Origin: Candidatus Saccharimonadia bacterium
GTDB lineage: Bacteria > Patescibacteriota > Saccharimonadia > Saccharimonadales > Saccharimonadaceae
Direction: 5' to 3'
Assembly (NCBI GenBank): GCA_023257145.1
Contig: JALRDA010000066.1
Coordinates: forward strand, 1 to 13,012
Length of the DNA stretch: 13,012 nucleotides
Position 1 is the first letter of the stretch; every line of letters begins with the position of its first letter. The position numbers and the translations under genes are program-made. A model generated the notes under the pieces. That model was not told the DNA's origin. It ran no database searches and was given only the letters and a program-made list of their open reading frames with translations. Of the stretch, positions 6,589 through 13,012 are shown one piece after another.

Positions 6589-8475
6589 ATGAATGCCCAA
6601 CAAATTCGAAACGCTTATCTACAGTTTTTTAAAGATCGCCAACATGCGGTCATCAAGCGCGCCCCGTTAATGCTAAAGGATGATCCGACGACATTATTCA
6701 CGGGTAGTGGCATGCAGCCACTATTGCCGTATCTACTAGGCCAAGAACATCCTGAAGGTGTTCGTCTGACAGATAGTCAAACCTGCCTTCGTGCGCAGGA
6801 TATTGAAGACGTTGGCGATAACCGCCACACAACATTCTTTGAGATGCTTGGCAACTGGTCAATGGGCGATTATTTTAAAGAGCAGCAAATTCGTTGGTTC
6901 TTTGAGTTTTTGACGGACGTCGTCGGCCTGGATCCGAACAAGATTTACGTCACGTGCTTTATCGGTGACGAAGCGCACGGTATTCCTCGTGACGATGAAG
7001 CGGCTAGTATCTGGCAGCAGGTCTTTGCCGAAAAAGGCATTGATAATAAAATTGTCGAGTTGGGTAGCGCTGAAAACGGTGACAAACTGGGTATGCAAGA
7101 TGGGCGCATCTTCTTTTACGACGACGGGGAAAACTGGTGGTCGCGCGGCGGTGGCCTAGACAAGACGCCAATCGGCGATCCATGCGGTCCTGACAGTGAA
7201 GTGTTTTATGACTTTGGTCCAGAAAATCACGCTGAGGGGTATGGTCTGGCGCACCCCGCTAGCGACAGTGGACAGTTCATGGAAATTGGCAACCAAGTCT
7301 TTATGCAATATCGTCGCCTAGAAGACGGTAGTTTCGAGCCACTCGCGCGCAAGAACGTTGACTTCGGCGGTGGCATGGAGCGTATTGCCGCAGCCCAGAT
7401 CGACAGCCCTGATGTTTTTCGTATTAGTGTTCTCTGGCCAATTATCGAAAAGCTGCAGACGCTAAGTGGAAAAAGTTATGAATCTCATACTGAAAGTATG
7501 CGTGTTATCGCTGACCATCTTCGCGCTGCGACATTCCTTGCGGTCGACGGCGTCGTGCCGGGCAATAAAGAGCAAGGCTATGTCATGCGACGCTTACTTC
7601 GTCGTGCGATTCGTTTTGCGTTTGATCTGGGTATCGAGCAGAACTTCTTTGAAGAAATCGTTCCTGTAATTGCGGATCTGTACCATGACGATTATCCAGA
7701 AGTTGCTGCTAAGCGCGACGAAGTCGTGGCAATTCTCGCGAAAGAAGAAAAAGTTTTCCGCCAGACACTTCGTAAAGGTCTGAAGCAGCTAGAGAAGTAT
7801 GCGATCGACGGCCTAACTGGCAGCGAATTATTTACTTTGTATGACACCTACGGCTTTCCAGTCGAACTTTCAACTGAAGAGGTGAATAGTCAGTCGATTG
7901 CGCTTTCTGAAAATTGGCGTCAAGAATTTGATGACAAGATGGCCGAGCAGCGCGCTCGATCACAGACCGCCGCAAAGGGTACATTTAAGGGTGGTCTTGG
8001 TGGGCAGACATTGCAGCACAAGAAATATCACACTGCGACGCATTTGATGTATCAAGCGCTTCGTGACGTCTTGGGTGAACATGTAATTCAACGGGGCAGC
8101 AATATTACCGAAGAGCGTCTTCGTTTCGACTTTTCTCACCCAGAAAAGGTAACTCGCGAGCAACTGGATGAGGTAGAAAAAATCGTTAACGAACAAATTC
8201 AAAAAGATCTCAAAATTAGCTTTGCCGAGTACCCAACTGACGTTGCGATTAACGAAAAGGGCGCACTAGGGCAGTTCGGTGATCGCTATGGTGACACCGT
8301 TAAGGTCTATCAAATGATTGCCGATGATGCGGATCAGCCATTTAGTTTTGAAATCTGTGGCGGGCCTCACGTCGACCATACCCACCAGCTTATCGAAGAC
8401 GGTAAAACGTTCAAGATTACCAAGGAAGAATCTAGCTCAGCTGGTATTCGCCGCATCAAGGCCATACTCGTTTAA
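6589..8475 (+). CDS. alaS: Alanyl-tRNA synthetase, minimal form lacking beta-barrel and C-Ala
   Basis: Class II synthetase that charges tRNA-Ala in the cytoplasm. ATG 6589 (628 residues) is chosen over an in-frame GTG at 6583, which overlaps the predicted promoter region. E. coli AlaRS has about 876 residues. Seen in order: DDPTTLFTGSGM (31-42), motif 2 TTFFEMLGNWSMGDYFK (81-97), motif 3 GGGMERI (260-266), the tRNA-acceptor recognition region around EQGYVMRRLLRRAIR (328-342), and LFTLYDTYGFPVEL (414-427). The editing site follows with zinc ligands HTATH (481-485) and CGGPH (590-594). Between MAEQRAR (451-457) and HTATH only about 23 residues remain, where standard AlaRS carries a beta-barrel with a TPFYAESGGQ-like motif. 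The chain ends at AGIRRIKAILV, so the C-Ala/DHHA1 region is absent. CGGPH also replaces the usual CGGTH. The frame is intact, so this is a compact enzyme and not a pseudogene. Confidence 0.95.
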   Translation: MNAQQIRNAYLQFFKDRQHAVIKRAPLMLKDDPTTLFTGSGMQPLLPYLLGQEHPEGVRLTDSQTCLRAQDIEDVGDNRHTTFFEMLGNWSMGDYFKEQQIRWFFEFLTDVVGLDPNKIYVTCFIGDEAHGIPRDDEAASIWQQVFAEKGIDNKIVELGSAENGDKLGMQDGRIFFYDDGENWWSRGGGLDKTPIGDPCGPDSEVFYDFGPENHAEGYGLAHPASDSGQFMEIGNQVFMQYRRLEDGSFEPLARKNVDFGGGMERIAAAQIDSPDVFRISVLWPIIEKLQTLSGKSYESHTESMRVIADHLRAATFLAVDGVVPGNKEQGYVMRRLLRRAIRFAFDLGIEQNFFEEIVPVIADLYHDDYPEVAAKRDEVVAILAKEEKVFRQTLRKGLKQLEKYAIDGLTGSELFTLYDTYGFPVELSTEEVNSQSIALSENWRQEFDDKMAEQRARSQTAAKGTFKGGLGGQTLQHKKYHTATHLMYQALRDVLGEHVIQRGSNITEERLRFDFSHPEKVTREQLDEVEKIVNEQIQKDLKISFAEYPTDVAINEKGALGQFGDRYGDTVKVYQMIADDADQPFSFEICGGPHVDHTHQLIEDGKTFKITKEESSSAGIRRIKAILV

Positions 8476-8513
8476 CTGTTGTTATTCACGCTTTTCCTAC
8501 TACCATAAGCGCG

Positions 8514-8526
8514 TTTGCGGTATAAT
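8514..8526 (+). promoter_or_regulatory. Promoter of the ftsA-ruvX-mltG run
   Basis: A perfect TATAAT (8521-8526) preceded by TTTGCGG (8514-8520) lies in the 61-base gap after alaS. No convincing -35 is found. The hexamer ends ten bases before ATG 8537, so the transcript would start at about 8533 with a leader of about four bases. The in-frame ATG at 8525 overlaps the hexamer itself and so is unlikely to be in the mRNA. This promoter probably drives all genes to the right edge. Confidence 0.7.
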
Positions 8527-8536
8527 GAGAACATCT

Positions 8537-9802
8537 ATGATATTTGAAAATATTCTTCGCAAGTCAGACAAGCAGCCAGACAGTAATTACGTGGTTGCCT
8601 TAGATATTGGAACAGAGTTTGTCAAAGCGCTCATCGCCAAATTAAATGACGATACTCTAGAGATTGTTGGTGTCGGCCGTGCACGCCAAGATGTTAGCGA
8701 TATGCACGGTGGTGCCATTGCAGATATCTCTGGCGTTGTTCGTAACTGCGAGGAAGCGTTATCAACTGCCGAAGAGCAGGCGGGCTTGCAGGCAAAACGC
8801 GTTGTCATCGGTATTGCCGGTGAATTAGTTAAGGGAGTGACGAACACTATTCGCTACCGTCGCCCACAGCCGGATCGTCCGCTAGATGTGGCTGAAATGG
8901 AATTTATTATTGAAAAAGTCCAAGAACGTGCACAAACAAAAGCACAAAAGCAGATTGCTCTTGAGACGGGTAATGAAGACGTCGAGGTAAAGCTCGTCAA
9001 CAGCGCATTAGTGACGATTCATATTGATGGATACAAAGTGAGTAACCCTATTGGCTTCCAGGGTAAAGATATTGCCGTACAGATCTACACTGCATTTGCA
9101 CCCATGGTGCATATTGGGGCACTCGAACGAGTAGCTGATGAGCTGGCGCTTGATCTTGTCGCTGTTGCTGCCGAGCCATTTGCGGTTAGTCGTGCAGTTC
9201 TGGGAACAGACGCAAGTAGTACGATTACGGCAATTCTCGCTGACGTCGGTGGTGGAACGACCGACATTGCGGTCGTGAATGATGGTGGCGTCGAAGGCAC
9301 AAAGATGTTTGGAATTGGTGGTCGTAGCTTTACGCGGACAATCGCGAGCGAAATGGACCTTAATTATAGCGATGCCGAAAAACTCAAGGTTAATATCGAT
9401 AGTCCACAGATTAAACCGAGCGTTGCAGCCGGTGCAAATGCAGCGATTGATAAGACACTAAATGTCTGGATTGCCGGCGTGGAGTTGGCGTTAGACGAAT
9501 TCGAGTCAGTCGACCACCTGCCTAATCGTATTCTATTATGTGGAGGCGGGGCGAGCTTGACGAAATTAGTAGATGCGCTGTCGAAGCGTGATTGGTATAA
9601 AGATTTACCATTCACGAAGCGGCCGACGGTTCAACATATTTCACCAAAAGATGTCGCCGGTATCACCGACACAACTGGAGCTGTCAATGACCATACGTTT
9701 ATTACCGCCATGGGTTTGCTGCGTGTCGGGTATGATACAATTATAGGGAGTAGTGACGCCGATACGATCAAAGAAAAACTAAATCGGATCTTACGAATAT
9801 AA
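8537..9802 (+). CDS. ftsA: FtsA-like actin-family ATPase
   Basis: 421 residues, the usual length for FtsA, which tethers FtsZ to the membrane and recruits the divisome. The actin/Hsp70-type nucleotide site is visible: phosphate-1 loop ALDIGTEFVKALI (21-33), phosphate-2 loop ADVGGGTTDIAVV (235-247) and adenosine motif LLCGGGASL (333-341). After the first subdomain comes the FtsA-specific SHS2/1C region (GGAIADISGVVRNCEEALSTAE, about 58-79, with VVIGIAGELVKG at 89-100). The C terminus, residues 409-421 (DTIKEKLNRILRI), looks like the amphipathic membrane-targeting helix of FtsA. ATG 8537 is chosen by the promoter position; the open frame extends far upstream inside alaS but has no support there. 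Immediately downstream is a single-pass membrane protein, a layout that also recalls PilM-PilN, but the SHS2 region and C-terminal helix favour FtsA. No ftsZ is in the window, so this could be a second, specialised paralogue. Confidence 0.82.
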   Translation: MIFENILRKSDKQPDSNYVVALDIGTEFVKALIAKLNDDTLEIVGVGRARQDVSDMHGGAIADISGVVRNCEEALSTAEEQAGLQAKRVVIGIAGELVKGVTNTIRYRRPQPDRPLDVAEMEFIIEKVQERAQTKAQKQIALETGNEDVEVKLVNSALVTIHIDGYKVSNPIGFQGKDIAVQIYTAFAPMVHIGALERVADELALDLVAVAAEPFAVSRAVLGTDASSTITAILADVGGGTTDIAVVNDGGVEGTKMFGIGGRSFTRTIASEMDLNYSDAEKLKVNIDSPQIKPSVAAGANAAIDKTLNVWIAGVELALDEFESVDHLPNRILLCGGGASLTKLVDALSKRDWYKDLPFTKRPTVQHISPKDVAGITDTTGAVNDHTFITAMGLLRVGYDTIIGSSDADTIKEKLNRILRI

Positions 9803-9804
9803 AA

Positions 9805-11466
9805 ATGAATAAAGACATTATTTACATAGACGTCGAAGATGACATTACCGCAATTATTGGTAAGGTTAAGGACGCAAAGCAAAAAATTGTTGCACTCGTG
9901 CCGCCAAAAAGAATCGGCGTACTACAAAGTGCGGTGAATTTGCGTTTACTTGCGCGTGCTGCATCCCAAGCAGATAAGCACCTTGTGATCATCAGTAGCA
10001 ATCCGGCACTTGTCGCACTCGCGGCTGCCGCTAAATTGCCTGTTGCCAAGAACTTGCAAAGCAAGCCAGAGGTTGCGCAGATCGCAGCACTGGATATTGA
10101 TGACGGCGAAGACGTTATCGACGGTGCGCAACTACCTGTTGGTGAATTTGCAAAATCAGCAGCTGCGACCGCGCCGCTAGTTACGGTGAATAATCCTGCT
10201 ATTGATTCAGCAATTAACGATAATGCCGCCGAAGACACCGCAAATCGTGCATTACCTCCGGCACCTGGCCAGGCACCAGGCAAAGCGCTTACAAAAAGTG
10301 GTATCAAAGTACCGAATTTTGGTGATTTTCGCAAAAAGCTTGTTTTGATTGTTGCTGGCGGGGTGTTGCTATTAGGATTTTTGATATGGGCAATTTTCTT
10401 CGCACCGCGTGCAACCGTCGAGATCACTGCCCGTACGTCTGACTCGTCTGTCAATAATAAAGTCACACTCGCCAACGATGTCGCGACAAATCTAGCGGCA
10501 AATACGATCAAGTCGACAACGCAGCAGACTAAAAAAGCTGAGTCAGTTGAGTTCGAGGCGACAGGTTCGCGTGATGCTGGAAATAAAGCAAGTGGAACAA
10601 TGAAGCTGACACGCACAAATCCTTCTGGAACGCCGTTGACTGTCCCTGCTGGAACAACGTTCACTAGTGGTCCTCGTACGTTTATTAGCACCGAAGCAGC
10701 CGTACTGGTCACAAAACTAACAGCTGATGGACTTGATCCAGGGTCGGGAACGGTAAATGTGCAGGCTGCAGAGCTAGGCGACGAGTTTAACTTGTCTGCT
10801 CGTGCCTATCAGCCTGGAGTGACGGGTGTTAACGCCCAGGGTAGCGACATGTCTGGCGGGTCACATCGCCTGATCAAGATTGTTAGCCCAGAGGATATCC
10901 AAAAGGCTACCGAGCAATTAAAGCAGCAGGATACAGCGGCTATTAAGAAGCAACTAAACAGCCAGCTAGGTGACGATGTTATTGCTATCGATCAAACATT
11001 TAAGGTCGATCAAGCGTCGCCCGTATCATCACCTGCTGTCGATCAAGAAGTTGCTGCCGGCGTAAAGCCGAAGCTCAGTAGTGAAATTACATACAGTATT
11101 AGTGGTGTTGAAAAGAGCACGTTGAATGATTATCTTGATGCACACTTTACGAAGCAGCTGGAAGGACTTAACGACCAACGAACGTATAATAACGGCGCGG
11201 ACAAAGTGACCTTCACAAATGTAAACGCCGGCGAAAGAGGCTTTACCGCCAACATTGTCGCCACCGCGAAAATTGGTCCAAAGATTGAAGATTCAGTCAT
11301 TAAGGATCGATCGAAGGGTAAGCGCTACGGTGAGATTCAGCAAAGCATCGAAGCTATACAGGGTGTAGATAACGTCGATGTGAAATTCTGGCCATTCTGG
11401 GTAAGTGCTGCACCTAATGACGCCAAGCGAATTGCAGTAGAGTTCAAGCTCAATGAGTCAAAGTAA
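9805..11466 (+). CDS. Single-pass membrane protein with Baseplate-J-like extracytoplasmic domain
   Basis: 553 residues, starting two bases after the ftsA-like stop with no Shine-Dalgarno, so translation is probably coupled. Three parts are visible. Residues 1-95 form a cytoplasmic alpha/beta domain (DIIYIDVEDDITAIIGKV, IVALVPPKRIGVLQSAVNL, LVIISSNPALVALAAAA). Residues about 96-175 are a low-complexity Ala/Pro/Asp linker. Residues 179-200 are one transmembrane segment (LVLIVAGGVLLLGFLIWAIFFA). The remaining 350 residues should lie outside and include a stretch like Baseplate-J/gp47 proteins: GTPLTVPAGTTF with the PAGT core at 281-284, then a Thr/Val beta region and VNVQAAELGDEFNL (317-330). 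The C-terminal part has IEAIQGVDNVDVKFWPFWV. Proteins of this design occur in CPR genomes as far as I recall, with no known function. The layout suggests a scaffold linking the FtsA-like filament to the cell surface; that is inference. There are no cysteines. Confidence 0.8.
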   Translation: MNKDIIYIDVEDDITAIIGKVKDAKQKIVALVPPKRIGVLQSAVNLRLLARAASQADKHLVIISSNPALVALAAAAKLPVAKNLQSKPEVAQIAALDIDDGEDVIDGAQLPVGEFAKSAAATAPLVTVNNPAIDSAINDNAAEDTANRALPPAPGQAPGKALTKSGIKVPNFGDFRKKLVLIVAGGVLLLGFLIWAIFFAPRATVEITARTSDSSVNNKVTLANDVATNLAANTIKSTTQQTKKAESVEFEATGSRDAGNKASGTMKLTRTNPSGTPLTVPAGTTFTSGPRTFISTEAAVLVTKLTADGLDPGSGTVNVQAAELGDEFNLSARAYQPGVTGVNAQGSDMSGGSHRLIKIVSPEDIQKATEQLKQQDTAAIKKQLNSQLGDDVIAIDQTFKVDQASPVSSPAVDQEVAAGVKPKLSSEITYSISGVEKSTLNDYLDAHFTKQLEGLNDQRTYNNGADKVTFTNVNAGERGFTANIVATAKIGPKIEDSVIKDRSKGKRYGEIQQSIEAIQGVDNVDVKFWPFWVSAAPNDAKRIAVEFKLNESK

Positions 11467-11860
11467 AGTATTCGTTTCGCTAGATGTCGGCGAAAAACGA
11501 ATTGGTGTGGCCGTTGGTGATGCTGGCGTGCGCATCGCAGTGCCATTCGAGACGATAGAAGTTGACGGCAGCGAAGTAGCGCGGATTGCGCAGATTGTGA
11601 TCGATGAAAAGGCAGATGTAGTTGTCGTCGGATACCCGCGCAACCAATCGGGTGAGCCGACGGCGCAGACGGCATATGTAGAATCGTTTGCAAGTCAGTT
11701 GCGCGACATCGCACCGTCAATTATTTTTCAGGATGAATCACTGACTAGTGTCTTAGCAGAGCAGCGTCTGCAATCATATAAAAAGCCGTACTCGAAGGGT
11801 GATATTGATTCTCTGGCCGCAGCAATTATTTTACAAGATTACATGGAGCAGTACCTATGA
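11453..11860 (+). CDS. ruvX: RuvX/YqgF-family RNase H-fold nuclease
   Basis: 135 residues, the normal size for RuvX (YqgF), a small RNase H-fold nuclease. It is reported to act as an alternative Holliday-junction resolvase and, in E. coli, in 16S rRNA 5' end processing. The family motifs are clear: LDVGEKRIGVAVGD (10-23) with Asp11, VVVGYPRNQSGEPTAQT (57-73), QDESLTSVLAEQRL (93-106) with Glu95, and KGDIDSLAAAIILQDYM (115-131) with Asp119. These three acidic residues match the expected active site. The ATG lies 14 bases inside the end of the preceding gene, and the stop overlaps the start of mltG (ATGA), so translation of three genes is chained. The ruvX-mltG pairing is conserved in many bacteria. 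The assignment is secure; which of the two proposed roles applies here cannot be told from sequence. Confidence 0.95.
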   Translation: MSQSKVFVSLDVGEKRIGVAVGDAGVRIAVPFETIEVDGSEVARIAQIVIDEKADVVVVGYPRNQSGEPTAQTAYVESFASQLRDIAPSIIFQDESLTSVLAEQRLQSYKKPYSKGDIDSLAAAIILQDYMEQYL

Positions 11861-13012
11861 ATAACGATATTATCCCACCTAGCCGACCGCCGCGGCAAGG
11901 GAGCGACGCTACTCAGTCCCAGGGCTGGTCAAGCGCACCTGCTGACAAGCCATATCAATTCCCACAGGTAACGCAGCCATCACAGCGTCCGGTGCGGCCA
12001 ATGCAGCAAAATGCCTCACCGCGAGATGAGGCGGCGTCGCAGGTGACTGATGTGCCGCTTGAAACGCCTAAAAAACCTCGCAGAAAAAAATATATCCAGT
12101 GGGTGATCGTCGCAGTTTTGGTAGTCATCTTATCGATCGCTGCTGCGATTGCGTGGTATGAATTTTCACTTCGTCCCGTTTCAGGCGATACTGCCACGCG
12201 TGTCCAAGTTGTGGTAGCTCCTGGTAGTTCACCTTCGCAAATTGGTAAACTACTCGAAGAAAAAAAGCTGATTCGTAGCCAGCAAGCCTTTGATATCTAT
12301 ACGCGAATCCACCAAGTGCGTAACAAACTTCTTGCTGGCGAGTACCGCTTATCTCCTTCAGAATCAACTCAAAAGATTGTTGAAGAGTTGACCGTCGGTC
12401 AGTCTGAGGAGTTTGACGTCACGTTCTATCCTGGGGCGACACTAAATATTGCCTCGACGGCTGCCGATAAAACACCTTCGCATCGTCAGGTACTGCAAAA
12501 ACTCGGCTATTCTGATGCGCAAATCGACGAGGCGTTCGGTGCATCGTATGCGAGTGAATATCCAGTTCTTTTTGCCGACAAGCCTGCGACAGCAGATTTG
12601 GAAGGATATATATACGGTCAGACCTATAAGGTAGCAAGCGGTGCGACCGTCAAACAGATACTCGGTCGGACGTTTGCGGAGTACGAAAAGCAGATAAAAG
12701 AAAATAATCTTGTCGCGTCATTTAAGTCTAAAGGACTAAACCTCTATCAAGGGATCACGTTGGCCTCAATAATCCAGCGTGAGGTCCCTACGGTTGCCGA
12801 TCAGAAGCAAGTGGCACAGATATTTTTCACCCGTCTCGAAAGCGGTATGATGCTTGGCTCGGATGTAACTTACCATTACGCGGCGGACAAGGCGGGTATT
12901 GCAAGAGATCATACGCTGAATTCGGCATATAATACACGCAAGGTGACCGGCTTGCCTCCTGGGCCAATTGCCTCACCTGGAATTACGTCACTAAAGGCTG
13001 TTGCTGAGCCCG
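11857..13012 (+). CDS. mltG: Endolytic transglycosylase MltG (YceG), 3' end outside window
   Basis: Membrane-bound lytic transglycosylase that cleaves nascent glycan strands and sets peptidoglycan strand length. 385 residues are visible and the frame is open to the right edge. ATG 11857 overlaps the ruvX stop, with GGAG at 11845-11848 eight bases upstream. Residues 1-77 are a Pro/Gln/Ser-rich cytoplasmic tail ending in a basic stop-transfer patch (KKPRRKK). Residues about 80-102 form the transmembrane segment (IQWVIVAVLVVILSIAAAIAW). An external LysM-like segment follows (VQVVVAPGSSPSQIGKLL, from about 116). The catalytic domain shows GLNLYQGITLASIIQREV with the presumed catalytic Glu309, RLESGMMLGSDVTYHY with Asp336, and GLPPGPIASPG (365-375), all characteristic of YceG. 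Compared with E. coli MltG, the long disordered cytoplasmic tail is extra. It is most likely co-expressed with the FtsA-like protein upstream, tying cell-wall cutting to division or surface assembly. Confidence 0.95.
   Translation, partial: MNNDIIPPSRPPRQGSDATQSQGWSSAPADKPYQFPQVTQPSQRPVRPMQQNASPRDEAASQVTDVPLETPKKPRRKKYIQWVIVAVLVVILSIAAAIAWYEFSLRPVSGDTATRVQVVVAPGSSPSQIGKLLEEKKLIRSQQAFDIYTRIHQVRNKLLAGEYRLSPSESTQKIVEELTVGQSEEFDVTFYPGATLNIASTAADKTPSHRQVLQKLGYSDAQIDEAFGASYASEYPVLFADKPATADLEGYIYGQTYKVASGATVKQILGRTFAEYEKQIKENNLVASFKSKGLNLYQGITLASIIQREVPTVADQKQVAQIFFTRLESGMMLGSDVTYHYAADKAGIARDHTLNSAYNTRKVTGLPPGPIASPGITSLKAVAEP

Noticed and set aside
8488..8512. Inverted repeat CGCTT/AAGCG between alaS and the ftsA-like gene as a terminator
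   Set aside because: The stem has only five pairs with a loop of over ten bases and no T-run after it.
8318..8536. Possible upstream extension of the ftsA-like frame into the end of alaS
   Set aside because: The extension overlaps the conserved C terminus of AlaRS in another frame and would cross the TATAAT promoter; the FtsA family starts near ATG 8537.
8537..9802. PilM instead of FtsA, with the next gene as PilN
   Set aside because: The SHS2/1C-type region and the C-terminal amphipathic helix fit FtsA better, and the downstream protein is far larger than PilN and has a Baseplate-J-like outside region. PilM remains a minor possibility.
9822..10712. A 296-codon open frame on the - strand opposite the Baseplate-J-like gene
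   Set aside because: It mirrors the codon pattern of the + strand gene, whose product has a clear domain layout. The antisense product is Ala/Ser/Thr-rich with no recognisable motif, and there is no promoter or ribosome-binding site for it.
9805..11466. Prophage or contractile injection system locus, because of the Baseplate-J-like domain
   Set aside because: No tail, sheath, tube, portal or lysis gene is present; the protein is membrane-anchored and sits among housekeeping genes.
1..13012. UGA read as glycine or tryptophan (recoded CPR code)
   Set aside because: TGA ends the desulfurase, DUF218, 45-residue and ruvX genes at family-appropriate positions, and no in-frame TGA interrupts any gene.

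Overview
This 13 kb window is a dense, single-strand block of housekeeping genes. All 13 protein genes are on the + strand, and no gap between genes exceeds about 80 bases. I see no mobile elements, CRISPR arrays, rRNA or tRNA genes. TGA, TAA and TAG are all used as ordinary stops, so the standard bacterial code (table 11) fits and UGA recoding is unlikely. Several features suggest a small-genome Candidate Phyla Radiation bacterium, most likely Candidatus Saccharibacteria (TM7): a very short alanyl-tRNA synthetase, a cysteine desulfurase with an unusual PLP-lysine context, a membrane protein with a Baseplate-J-like domain beside an FtsA-like protein, a lone type IV pilin-like gene, and -10 boxes sitting directly on start codons. 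The assignment rests on pattern recognition, not on a phylogeny.

Layout. (1) 1-3006: the 3' part of metG, then tatD two bases later, then two small genes of unknown function. (2) 3011-5823: an extended -10 promoter and a tight three-gene unit of cysteine desulfurase, a YdcF/SanA-like membrane protein and mnmA. The outer two genes supply and carry out tRNA wobble-uridine thiolation. (3) 5824-6091: a compact monocistronic unit with promoter, strong Shine-Dalgarno, a 45-residue acidic protein and a perfect intrinsic terminator. (4) 6079-6556: a single pilin-like gene with its own promoter. (5) 6572-8475: alaS with its own promoter, encoding a minimal AlaRS that lacks the usual beta-barrel part of the editing module and the C-Ala domain. 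(6) 8514-13012: a promoter followed by a run of overlapping or nearly touching genes: ftsA-like, a Baseplate-J-like single-pass membrane protein, ruvX, and mltG, which runs off the right edge.

Two themes stand out. First, four of the five promoters I recognise place the -10 hexamer only 7-10 bases before the start codon, which predicts leaderless or nearly leaderless mRNAs. The small-protein gene is the exception, with a normal leader and a near-perfect Shine-Dalgarno. Second, the gene order (metG-tatD; cysteine desulfurase-mnmA; alaS-ruvX-mltG) recalls neighbourhoods known in Firmicutes such as Bacillus subtilis, with lineage-specific genes inserted. The parts least explained by known biology are the FtsA-like/Baseplate-J-like pair, the 45-residue protein, and the two unknown genes after tatD.
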